Source: Longicatena sp.
Lineage (GTDB): Bacteria > Bacillota_I > Bacilli_A > Erysipelotrichales > Erysipelotrichaceae
Assembly: GCA_020025055.1 (NCBI GenBank)
Contig: JAHHST010000022.1
Coordinates: forward strand, 1 to 18,537
DNA length: 18,537 bases
Direction: 5' to 3'
The notes below the pieces were generated by a model, which was given only the letters and a program-made list of their open reading frames with translations, was not told the origin of the DNA and searched no databases. Within the stretch, counting starts at the first letter, position 1, and every line of letters starts with the position of its first letter. This document shows positions 8,095 through 15,943 of this stretch, piece after piece. Both the position numbers and the translations under genes were made by a program.

Positions 8095-9200
8095 TATCTT
8101 CTAGTGAAGAAAGAAGGAATTCCTTCGTCATCTGAACTATCATTTCCAAAAGAAGTTGATGAAGTTCTTGTTTCAGGTTCACTAGTCTTAGTTTCAGGCT
8201 TTGCAGGTTTTGCACTAGAATATGTAAATGCTTTGTCTAATACATTTTCATCTTCCTCATCGTCAAATCCTGTTGCAATTACTGTTACAATAACTGCATC
8301 TCCTAAACTTTCATTAATAGCAACACCGAAAATTGCATCAATATCATTTCCAGCTGCTTCACGAACTAATGCCATTGCATCTTCTGCATCAAATAATGTA
8401 ATAGATTCTCCACCTGTAATATTAACGATAGCATTACGAGCACCAGAAATTTGTGTTTCAAGTAACGGAGATTGAATTGCTTTTTCAGCAGCAGCACGTG
8501 CTTTGTCTTCACCTTCTGCCATACCGATACCGATTAATGCAGAACCTTGATTTTCCATGATTGTTTTAACATCCGCAAAATCCAAGTTGATTAATGCAGG
8601 TACTGCAATCAAATCTGTAATAGTTTGTACACCTTGACGTAATACATTATCTGCAGCTTGGAATGCTTCAGTTAATGGACGTCTACCAATAACTTCAATT
8701 AAGTTGTTATTTGATACAACGATTAAAGAATCTACATACTGCTTTAATTCTGCTAATCCACCTTCAGCAGATTTCATACGTTTTTTACCTTCAAATGTAA
8801 ATGGTTTGGTAACAATACCTACAGTTAATGCACCTTCTTCTTTTGCAATTTTCGCAAATAATGGCGCAGCACCTGTACCAGTACCTCCACCTAATCCAGC
8901 AGTAATGAATACCATATCGCTACCTTTAATAGCTTCGCGAATTTCACTTTCATTTTCTTGTGCAGCACGTCGTCCAATTTCAGGAACAGCTCCTGCTCCT
9001 AGTCCTTTGGTAATTTCGCGACCTAAAACCAATTTATTTTCAACTGGAGACTTGTCTAAAATTTGTAAATCAGTATTTGCTACATAAAACTCTACACCTT
9101 GTACCCCTTCAGATACCATGCGATTAACGGCATTACATCCGCCTCCACCAATACCAAATACTTTTATTTTTGCTACTTGTTCGAAATCTAAACCACTCAT
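8094..9200 (-). CDS. ftsZ: Cell division protein FtsZ
   Basis: The bacterial tubulin that polymerises into the Z ring. It has the nucleotide-binding GGGGCNAVNRM (about 18-28) and the tubulin signature GGGTGTG (104-110). The T7 catalytic loop NLDFADV (205-211) has both aspartates needed for GTP hydrolysis in the next subunit. After the globular core (to about 315) comes an acidic, Thr/Ser/Glu-rich linker of about 40 residues. The conserved C-terminal peptide follows (EGIPSFFTRR), which normally binds FtsA and other anchors. The length of 368 residues is normal. The ATG at 9200 has a TGAGGT site 8 bases upstream, and ftsA ends 21 bases before it. Everything needed for activity is present, in contrast to the unusual FtsA. 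Confidence 0.99.
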   Translation of the reverse strand: MSGLDFEQVAKIKVFGIGGGGCNAVNRMVSEGVQGVEFYVANTDLQILDKSPVENKLVLGREITKGLGAGAVPEIGRRAAQENESEIREAIKGSDMVFITAGLGGGTGTGAAPLFAKIAKEEGALTVGIVTKPFTFEGKKRMKSAEGGLAELKQYVDSLIVVSNNNLIEVIGRRPLTEAFQAADNVLRQGVQTITDLIAVPALINLDFADVKTIMENQGSALIGIGMAEGEDKARAAAEKAIQSPLLETQISGARNAIVNITGGESITLFDAEDAMALVREAAGNDIDAIFGVAINESLGDAVIVTVIATGFDDEEDENVLDKAFTYSSAKPAKPETKTSEPETRTSSTSFGNDSSDDEGIPSFFTRR

Positions 9201-9221
9201 CTTATAACCTCACTCTCTCCG

Positions 9222-10481
9222 TTAGCGTTCACTCAACAATATTTTTTTCAATTTTTTTGTAAATCCACTTTCTCCGTCTTTATTTGTAACTCTGCTTTCT
9301 ACACTTTTAATTGCACGTTCAACTTCTGCATTTGAACAACTACAACGAGTATCTTTACGAATATTAAATTGTTCCTTCCAACTATAGAACAAACCTAAAC
9401 ACGTTGTTAACGATGCATCTCTTGCTCCAATCGTTTGTGGAACATAAATTTGCCATGGAGCATTTAAGCCATCAAGTAATTGTTCAATAGAATAAATTTC
9501 ACAACCTTCGCCTGTAATCAAATAACGAACATCTCGTTTTTCAATAATTGGAGCACATGATTCATTCATTTGATTAATCCATGACTTAATATGATTAGAT
9601 ACACTTCTACAAACCTGTTTTTCTGTAATTTGCTTTTGCTCATTATCTTCGCTCCAGATATAGATAATAGAATCTTTTGCATCTTCTTCTTTAAAACAGC
9701 ATGTGTTTTGAAGTAATCGATACCCTACATTTGTTGTAAAATGATAATTCTCACATAATCCTTCTAGCCAATCGCCATATCCAGAAGGCAATATTTCACA
9801 ACTTACAAGTTTACCATGTGTAAACAAAGATAATGTTGTATTTTGTCGTGCTAAATCAATTAATATTACGTATTTATCTAATGTTTGTTCAAAAATTGCA
9901 GCTTCCTGTGCAATCGCATAAGAATCTAAACAAATATCTAAAATTTCTAATCCCGCTTTTTCTATACAACGAGCATAAGAATATACTGTTTCTTTATCTG
10001 CATATAACAAATCAACATCCATAATCAACAAATCACATGCCTCATCAATTGGCATTTTTCTAGATGTAATTCCATTTGTTATATATTTAATACAGCCAAC
10101 ATTCACTAATTCTAAATTATCTTCAGGTTTATATAAAATTGCTTCATTCAAACCTTTTTGTATATCTCCTAAACGAATACGTTTACTTTTAGCCTCTGGA
10201 AAAACATGAACACGTTTATTATATCTTGCAACATTTACCGCAGGTAATGCTAACAAAACCCTTTCAATTGGATATCCTAATGCTTCCTTAGCCTGTGTCG
10301 CACAATTTATAATACCATTGATTACATTTTGTTCATCTATAATCTTTTTCTTTTGAATTCCTGTAATAGGTGCCCTTTCAATTCGTAAGATGTTAAAACG
10401 TGTATCATAGAACTCACCAACAACAAAACGAATTTCATGATCAGCTATCTCTACAGAGGCATAAATTTCCTTTCTATCCAT
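9222..10481 (-). CDS. ftsA: Divergent FtsA, actin-like Z-ring membrane anchor
   Basis: Identified from position directly before ftsZ, length (419 residues) and the order of actin-fold elements. FtsA normally tethers FtsZ to the membrane and recruits later division proteins. The N-terminal beta hairpin reads YASVEIADHEIRFVVGE (7-23), where most FtsA have DIGT plus a basic residue. The segment that should be DIGGGTTD reads DLARQNTTLSLF (209-220). Both phosphate loops thus lack the usual glycines, so ATP binding may be weak or lost. The adenosine region is partly kept (LITGEGCEIYSIEQLL, 321-336). The C-terminus ends in a lysine/leucine amphipathic helix (GFTKKLKKILLSER, 406-419), as expected of the membrane-targeting sequence. 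The start has a strong TAGGAGGT site. It opens the ftsA-ftsZ-154-residue operon. Confidence 0.88.
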   Translation of the reverse strand: MDRKEIYASVEIADHEIRFVVGEFYDTRFNILRIERAPITGIQKKKIIDEQNVINGIINCATQAKEALGYPIERVLLALPAVNVARYNKRVHVFPEAKSKRIRLGDIQKGLNEAILYKPEDNLELVNVGCIKYITNGITSRKMPIDEACDLLIMDVDLLYADKETVYSYARCIEKAGLEILDICLDSYAIAQEAAIFEQTLDKYVILIDLARQNTTLSLFTHGKLVSCEILPSGYGDWLEGLCENYHFTTNVGYRLLQNTCCFKEEDAKDSIIYIWSEDNEQKQITEKQVCRSVSNHIKSWINQMNESCAPIIEKRDVRYLITGEGCEIYSIEQLLDGLNAPWQIYVPQTIGARDASLTTCLGLFYSWKEQFNIRKDTRCSCSNAEVERAIKSVESRVTNKDGESGFTKKLKKILLSER

Positions 10482-10522
10482 AAGGTTTACCTCCTAATAT
10501 ACAACTCCATTTATACTTATAT

Positions 10523-10531
10523 ATCATATCA
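10523..10531 (-). promoter_or_regulatory. Candidate extended -10 promoter for ftsA-ftsZ
   Basis: The minus strand reads TGATATGAT, an extended TG plus a 5-of-6 -10 hexamer. A T-rich stretch lies where the -35 would be (17-base spacing), a poor match. The leader would be about 35 bases. It lies in the 170-base gap between the surface operon terminator and ftsA; I see no other feature there. Confidence 0.45.
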
Positions 10532-10634
10532 TAAATACTAGTGATAAAAAATAGTTTACTAAAATTTCTAATAATTTATTTATTTTTGCCCAAAATTTAA
10601 TTAAATCACTTGTTCATTATGGGTAAAAATTTGT

Positions 10635-10668
10635 AAAAAAGGAGAGAATTTTTACAAATTTTCTCCTT
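10635..10668 (-). terminator. Rho-independent terminator of the surface-protein operon
   Basis: The minus-strand RNA folds into a 13-position stem with one mismatch (AAGGAGAAAATTT with AAATTCTCTCCTT, plus coordinates 10656-10668 and 10639-10651). The 4-base loop GTAA contains the stop codon, and six U follow. The last five codons of the gene form the 5' arm. A second, mutually exclusive 14-bp hairpin overlaps it (10626-10662). Confidence 0.8.
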
Positions 10669-12109
10669 CATTATCTTCAGCTATAAAAACTGATTTTTCT
10701 ATTTTAGAACTTTTTGATAAATCTTTGCTCATCGTATCTATTTTTTGAAATTTTTTTGTTTTTTTCTTTTTTACAGATACAATAATTAATCCAATTCCCA
10801 ATATAACACTAATTCCAATTAATCCATAAACAATCGTTTTTAAATCATTTACTTCATCTTCATATTTATGAATAGATTTTTCATATTTTTTTTGCGTAAT
10901 TGGTGCTCCTTCATTATATAACTGTAGTGTATTTTCTGTTTTTTCATATTGATAATACACTTTTTTTCCTGCATCATTCATTACATAAATCAATACATAA
11001 TTTTTAAATGCTGGATCATCGAATATCCATCCATCTAACTCAACTTTATCAACTTTTACTTTTGTAAACTTCATTCCATCACGTTTTTGTAATTCCTTTG
11101 GAACATCAATAATCGCAATGTTTTCACCACATAAAGCCATTGGACGATAAATAGAAACTACTTTGTGTGCTTCTTCATCATAAATATAAAAATCTTTTTT
11201 TCCATTTTTTTCAAGTGTAACTAATGTCATATGTAATGCATCATTTTTAAGTACTTTTACATCCTTACCATCAATTTTAATTGTTTTTCTTTCAAACAAC
11301 TTGCTTTCCATCTCTAAAGGTACTCTAGATACTCCCATTTTATTTCCATTATGAGTTAAGAATAAAAGTGGTTTTTCATCAACATGAACTTTTATTTTGT
11401 ATGTAGTAACTGCTCCATTTTCAGCAATTCCACTAACATAGATTGTATTATTTCCTACTTTTAAATCATGTGTTCCAACTCCATCAACACTTGCTTTTGC
11501 ATCTCTAGCAGTCGCTTTTACATTTATATTTTTAATATTTCCATCAACATTTACTGTATAGCTTGTTACTTCTGGATCAAAACTTGGTTTTAATGTTCCT
11601 ACTGAAACTGATAAAGTTTTTAATGCACTATCTTTATTTCTGTTATCATTTTCTTCAATTTCTGAAGAATCTTCATTTTCTATTGCATCATCTTGTATTT
11701 GAGGTTTTTCTTGAGGTTTTACTTGAGGTTTTACTTGAGGTTTTACTGTAGGTCTAGTAGTAACAGAAACAGTGCATGAATCTGCTACGTTATAATCTTT
11801 CCCATCACCATAGTCTGCAACTACACCTGTAGCACCAACATATATACTTCCTTCACTTGTTGCTGTAACAGTATAACTTTTTGAACTATTATCAAGCCAA
11901 ATATAGTCTGAGACAGCCCCACTGACACTCACTTTTCCTGCACCCGAGGCACTTATTGTAAATGTAACTGTATCTCCAACATGAACACTACCCTTATTTG
12001 CTACTACAGATATACTAGCAGCATGAATTGTTGGAATATTTATCATTCCAATAACCATCGTCATTACAATGATAACTTTAGCTACGATTTTTAACATCTT
12101 ATTTTTCAT
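10652..12109 (-). CDS. Membrane-anchored surface protein with Ig-like and cadherin-like domains
   Basis: A 485-residue exported protein with an N-terminal signal peptide (1-31, cleavage near HAA) and a first beta-sandwich, Ig-like domain (about 33-116, GSVHVGDTVTFTISASG). A Lys-Pro-Gln linker (119-137) and an acidic spacer (138-160) follow. The next domain is cadherin-like (about 163-243, LSVSVGTLKPSFDPEVTSYTV), matching the bacterial cadherin-like beta-sandwich pattern. A membrane-proximal region without a recognised fold (244-415) leads to one transmembrane helix (about 425-446) and a basic cytoplasmic tail. It lacks LPXTG, so it is held by the helix rather than by sortase. The first domain is too short for a classical cohesin. 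It starts 10 bases after the glucosaminidase stop, with its AGGAGGAA site overlapping that stop, so the two are translated together. A role as membrane partner of the upstream dockerin protein is an inference. Confidence 0.85.
   Translation of the reverse strand: MKNKMLKIVAKVIIVMTMVIGMINIPTIHAASISVVANKGSVHVGDTVTFTISASGAGKVSVSGAVSDYIWLDNSSKSYTVTATSEGSIYVGATGVVADYGDGKDYNVADSCTVSVTTRPTVKPQVKPQVKPQEKPQIQDDAIENEDSSEIEENDNRNKDSALKTLSVSVGTLKPSFDPEVTSYTVNVDGNIKNINVKATARDAKASVDGVGTHDLKVGNNTIYVSGIAENGAVTTYKIKVHVDEKPLLFLTHNGNKMGVSRVPLEMESKLFERKTIKIDGKDVKVLKNDALHMTLVTLEKNGKKDFYIYDEEAHKVVSIYRPMALCGENIAIIDVPKELQKRDGMKFTKVKVDKVELDGWIFDDPAFKNYVLIYVMNDAGKKVYYQYEKTENTLQLYNEGAPITQKKYEKSIHKYEDEVNDLKTIVYGLIGISVILGIGLIIVSVKKKKTKKFQKIDTMSKDLSKSSKIEKSVFIAEDNEGENL
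11699..11746 (-). repeat. Four 12-bp tandem repeats encoding a Lys-Pro-Gln linker
   Basis: Plus-strand units of TTGAGGTTTTAC repeat with a 12-base period: three identical copies (11711-11746) and one with two changes at 11699-11710. They encode the four-residue repeat KPQV/KPQE between the Ig-like and acidic segments of the surface protein. The period is a multiple of three, so copy-number changes would alter linker length without breaking the frame. Confidence 0.85.
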
Positions 12110-12119
12110 CAGGTTCCTC

Positions 12120-14072
12120 CTATCTTCCCATTATTTTATTTTTTACATATACATAATCTGCTGGAGAAATTTTATTATCTTTGTTTGTATCAGCAGCTTT
12201 TAATGCTTTACCACTTAATTTTTTCACACCCATTATATGATTTTTAATTTGAACATAATCTGCTGGAGAAAGTTTTTGGTCTCCATTAACATCTCCAACC
12301 ATGATATTTTCATCAGGTTTTGTTGGTTCACTTGGTTTATTTCCTTTTCCATTAGAAACAATCACTTTATTTTTTGGAATTTTTGTATATACATAATTAT
12401 GCTTAAAATCATATAATCCTGTTTTATTTTCAATTTGATTTCGACTTGATGATAAAACAGCATCCGATTGAATCTTATACCAATGTCCTTGTTCATTTAA
12501 TACGATATATGGAAATTGATGAATAACATTATTATTCGCATCTCCTGTACTATAAATCTTCTTTGATGATATATCCGCTTCTTTATATACATACTGTATT
12601 TCATTACCTTGATTAACAACTACAGTATATTTATATAAATCTTTTTTATTTGTGTTATCTTGTAATATATAACTTTGTGCAGCTGCTTTTTCACCCCAAT
12701 AAGGATCAGATGCATATTTGATATTCATACCACTTTGCTTATCACCAAAATGAGGACCATAATATCTCCAGTCTAAAGGATCTAAATACCCTAATGACAT
12801 CCAATTTTTCGCAAAATCATTAATACACGATTCTACAGATGAAAAACTATTTGCTGCCTCCCCTGGATTTGAGTCAATTGCATTTAAACCAAAAATATTA
12901 TTTTTTGATTGTGCAATATTGCTCATTCCCCATGCACTTTCATTTACTGCTAATCCAAAAGCTAACGAAGCATTTACTCCATATTTCTCTGCATTTATAA
13001 AATATCTTCCTGCATTTTTTAATTTTGATTTATTATTCGCATGTTCTGCTACAGCACGATCAAAATCATCTGTACTAAAGGATGAATTTGAACGCATTGG
13101 TAAATATTGATAATAATTATAGTATGGAGAATTTTTATTTATTGCATGATTATAGGTATTGTTTTTATAATCAGAAATCATTGTATTAAAATTGCTATAA
13201 AAATAATGACCATCATAACTATAATACATCACATTTTCTTTTAATCCTTTAGGAGCATTACCAACTCTTTGAACAGATGCATATCCATCATGATTAGGAT
13301 TATTTTCATGTTGAGAGATGCTATAAGGTGTTGTTATATAGTGATAAAATTTACCTTTACTAACACAATATCCACTTATAACCATATCTGAATTATAAGG
13401 AATGATTTTTACTTTTTTTTCATCAACTAGTCCTGTTACTCCAGCTAATTTAAATTTAACTTTTCCGTTTTCTGTTCCTAAATAAGCTGCATCATAGAAA
13501 TATAGCGGATTTACATATCCAGCAATATTAGTACCTACCTCATTATAGTTTATGTTTTTTACATAACCGTTTGCATCTTCTTCAGATTTAAAAACCACAA
13601 TTGCAGGAGCAGTTGTACTTCTTAATACATTTTTTGTTTTAATATCGATTCTTGTTTCTTCTGGTTTTGCCATTTCTTCATCACTTAAATTAAGCATCAT
13701 TGTTGCTCCACCATATGATTGAAGCTTTTCTTCTGCATCCTGTGCCTCTTCAATAGAATCATAACTTCCTACCTCATCCTGTTTTCCGTCAGGATCCACT
13801 ACACTTACATCAAATGTTACATTCTTATCCTTTTCTTCTGGTAAAGTAACATCATCGAAATGCTGGTTTGGATTTGCATCTACATAAGAAACATTTCCAT
13901 TTTCATCCATTTGTAAAAATAAACCAGTTTGATCTGCATAAGATACTCCATTAAAATCAACATCCTGGTTATTTTCTGCATGTAAAAACAATTTATTATT
14001 CGCATAAATCGTAAAACATGTTGCAAATACAATTACACATAGAGTAACTAATACTATCTTCGTCTTCTTCAC
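12120..14072 (-). CDS. Secreted GH73-like glucosaminidase with SH3-like region and type I dockerin
   Basis: A 650-residue cell-wall hydrolase predicted to cut N-acetylglucosamine bonds in peptidoglycan. A Sec signal or uncleaved anchor (1-25) comes first. A low-complexity N-terminal region of unknown fold follows (30-330). The glucosaminidase domain (about 350-472) has the catalytic glutamate E378 in AVNESAWG and the NNIFGLNA motif. An SH3-like region (about 480-575), a Lys/Pro-rich linker (576-588) and a dockerin (592-650) complete it. The dockerin has two near-identical Ca2+-binding repeats: D594/N596/D598/D605 (DVNGDQKLSPAD) and D628/N630/D632/D639 (DTNKDNKISPAD), each followed by a helix ending IMG. 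The start is GTG at 14072, with AAAGGA 9 bases upstream; no in-frame ATG fits better. A strong promoter (14110-14138) precedes it and the membrane-anchored partner follows in the same operon. Confidence 0.93.
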   Translation of the reverse strand: MKKTKIVLVTLCVIVFATCFTIYANNKLFLHAENNQDVDFNGVSYADQTGLFLQMDENGNVSYVDANPNQHFDDVTLPEEKDKNVTFDVSVVDPDGKQDEVGSYDSIEEAQDAEEKLQSYGGATMMLNLSDEEMAKPEETRIDIKTKNVLRSTTAPAIVVFKSEEDANGYVKNINYNEVGTNIAGYVNPLYFYDAAYLGTENGKVKFKLAGVTGLVDEKKVKIIPYNSDMVISGYCVSKGKFYHYITTPYSISQHENNPNHDGYASVQRVGNAPKGLKENVMYYSYDGHYFYSNFNTMISDYKNNTYNHAINKNSPYYNYYQYLPMRSNSSFSTDDFDRAVAEHANNKSKLKNAGRYFINAEKYGVNASLAFGLAVNESAWGMSNIAQSKNNIFGLNAIDSNPGEAANSFSSVESCINDFAKNWMSLGYLDPLDWRYYGPHFGDKQSGMNIKYASDPYWGEKAAAQSYILQDNTNKKDLYKYTVVVNQGNEIQYVYKEADISSKKIYSTGDANNNVIHQFPYIVLNEQGHWYKIQSDAVLSSSRNQIENKTGLYDFKHNYVYTKIPKNKVIVSNGKGNKPSEPTKPDENIMVGDVNGDQKLSPADYVQIKNHIMGVKKLSGKALKAADTNKDNKISPADYVYVKNKIMGR

Positions 14073-14109
14073 TTTATCATTCCTTTTTTATTTATAGTAA
14101 TCCGTTTAA

Positions 14110-14138
14110 ATTATAAATCACTGTATTTAATATTGCAA
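14110..14138 (-). promoter_or_regulatory. Sigma-A promoter of the glucosaminidase/surface-protein operon
   Basis: On the minus strand TTGCAA (14138-14133) and TATAAT (14115-14110) are separated by exactly 17 bases. This gives a perfect -10 and a 4-of-6 -35, about 38 bases before the GTG start and just downstream of the ABC transporter terminator. Confidence 0.75.
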
Positions 14139-14148
14139 ATACTATCAT

Positions 14149-14180
14149 AAAAAAAAGACTGTTGACTCAAATCAACAGTC
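14149..14180 (-). terminator. Rho-independent terminator of the tetR-ABC transporter operon
   Basis: A perfect 9-bp stem (GACTGTTGA with TCAACAGTC, plus coordinates 14157-14165 and 14172-14180) and a 6-base loop are followed on the minus strand by eight U. It lies 29 bases after the stop of the second ABC gene. Confidence 0.92.
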
Positions 14181-14209
14181 CTATCATTTTTATGATGAGA
14201 AGCTTTATT

Positions 14210-15943
14210 TTATAGTTTCCAACTATTTATTTTTTTTCGTTGATTAACAAAATTCTTGTAGATTCCATCTTCATTTATCAACTGTTCATGGGTACCTTGT
14301 TGTACAATTCTTCCCTCATCTAATACGATAATTTGATCCGCATGTTCTACTGTTTTTAATCTATGTGCAATCATAATAATCGTTTTTTCTTTTGTTAAGG
14401 CTTGTATAGCCTCCATTAAGTCTTTTTCATTTTCTGGATCAACATTTGCAGTTGCTTCATCTAAAATTATGATTGGTGAATCTTTCATAATCGCACGAGC
14501 AATAGATAATCGTTGACGTTCTCCACCAGAAAGACTTCCTCCGCATTCTCCAATTACAGTATCATACCCATTTGGAAGTTTCATAATAAAATCATGACAT
14601 TTGGCTTTCTTTGCAGCTTCAATCACTTGTTCCATAGATGCTTCCGGTGATCCAAAACAAATATTATTCGCAATTGTATCTTTAAATAAATATGCATTTT
14701 GGAATACAAAACTGAAGTTTTCCATTAATGAATCCATGCTATATTCACGAATATCATGATGATCTAGTGCTACCTTACCTTTATTAACATCCCAAAATCT
14801 AGATAATAAGTGACATAAGGTTGTTTTACCACTACCAGATGGACCAACAATTGCTGTTGTTGTATTTTGTGGAATATGAATTGTTACATCATCAATAATT
14901 TTCTTTTCTTCATATGTAAAATCAATATGATCCGCATCTAAATCATAGGTTACTGGAGAAATTACTTTTCCATTAATATCCATTCCTTTAATTTTTAATA
15001 TTTCATTTGCTTTATCTACACTTAAATCAACAATACGAACTAAAGATGAATAATTCCCTGCCATTTCTAATCCTTCAAGTACCATAAATGAACAAATAAT
15101 CATCATTATACAATTAAATAATGTCATTGTATTCGATGTATAAAAATAAAGCGATGCTGCACAAATTGATATACCTACCATTTTTGCTACAAAATTTTGT
15201 AATGTCATAAATGGAATTAATCGAAATTCCAATGTAGTGTTAATTGCAATATTTTCATCAATTGCTTTTTCTAGATTTTTATTATATTTACCAGATAAAT
15301 GATAAGATTTTACTTCTGCAATTCCTTTAATATACTCTAATACTTTTTCTACTACATTTGTATCTGTTTTGATCTTATCTGCTGCACAAGTTTTTGCAGA
15401 ACGCTGAAGAAGCATATTTGCAAGTAAGAATAAAGCTAATTCCACTACAATAAGAACTCCAATACGCCAATCAAAAATAAAAATCATTAACGTAATCACT
15501 GCTGTTGTTAATACACCTTCACAAATTAGCATTACAACGCGTGTTCCTACATCCGCTAGATTTTCCATAGTATTTGTTGTTACAGACATAATTTTTCCAA
15601 GACTATTTTCATTAAAATACCCCATTGGTAAATATCGCATATGTTCTGCAATTTCCATACGTTTTTCAGCAGCAGTTCCATAGCCAGCTTCCGTTTGTAA
15701 CATAGTTGCCTTATACTTAATTGCAGAAGATCCTGCAATTGAGACAACCATTAATCCAAATGCTGTTAAAATGATTTTGTTTGTAATTTCTCCATCCAAA
15801 ACACCTTGTAACATAACAGCAATAGCTGGAATTTTTAGTGCTAAAAAGAGTACTGCAATAACACTTAATACTATTGATATTTTAAATTTTCTACGATTTT
15901 CTTCATTACAAAATGCAAAAAATTTTTTCATTGTACTAAGCAT
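14210..15943 (-). CDS. ABC exporter half-transporter (permease-ATPase fusion), second of a pair
   Basis: A type IV (MsbA-like) ABC exporter subunit of 577 residues. Six transmembrane helices occupy the first 300 or so residues. The nucleotide-binding domain has Walker A GPSGSGKT (367-374), a Q-loop in FSFVFQNAY, signature LSGGERQ (471-477), Walker B IIILDEAT (491-498, catalytic glutamate present) and switch histidine H527 in IAHRL. I start at ATG 15943: AAGGTG lies 6 bases upstream and the ATG overlaps the stop of the preceding ABC gene by 8 bases (ATGCTTAG). A GTG at 15952 is part of that ribosome binding site. The overlap and the pairing of two non-identical subunits point to a heterodimer. 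Control by the upstream TetR protein suggests a drug or lipid substrate, but the sequence does not identify it. Confidence 0.93.
   Translation of the reverse strand: MLSTMKKFFAFCNEENRRKFKISIVLSVIAVLFLALKIPAIAVMLQGVLDGEITNKIILTAFGLMVVSIAGSSAIKYKATMLQTEAGYGTAAEKRMEIAEHMRYLPMGYFNENSLGKIMSVTTNTMENLADVGTRVVMLICEGVLTTAVITLMIFIFDWRIGVLIVVELALFLLANMLLQRSAKTCAADKIKTDTNVVEKVLEYIKGIAEVKSYHLSGKYNKNLEKAIDENIAINTTLEFRLIPFMTLQNFVAKMVGISICAASLYFYTSNTMTLFNCIMMIICSFMVLEGLEMAGNYSSLVRIVDLSVDKANEILKIKGMDINGKVISPVTYDLDADHIDFTYEEKKIIDDVTIHIPQNTTTAIVGPSGSGKTTLCHLLSRFWDVNKGKVALDHHDIREYSMDSLMENFSFVFQNAYLFKDTIANNICFGSPEASMEQVIEAAKKAKCHDFIMKLPNGYDTVIGECGGSLSGGERQRLSIARAIMKDSPIIILDEATANVDPENEKDLMEAIQALTKEKTIIMIAHRLKTVEHADQIIVLDEGRIVQQGTHEQLINEDGIYKNFVNQRKKINSWKL

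Noticed and set aside
8104..9087. Two long open frames on the plus strand inside ftsZ (8104-8475 and 8704-9087)
   Set aside because: They are exact antisense shadows of ftsZ, which has all family motifs in the other strand. No ribosome binding site or recognisable protein feature supports them.
11699..11746. Short direct repeats considered as a CRISPR-like array
   Set aside because: The units are contiguous with no spacers and sit in frame inside a coding region as a KPQ linker.
11762..12013. First beta-sandwich domain of the surface protein considered as a classical cohesin
   Set aside because: It is about 85 residues, while type I/II cohesins are around 140. The GDTVTF start is also common in Ig-like and Big domains.
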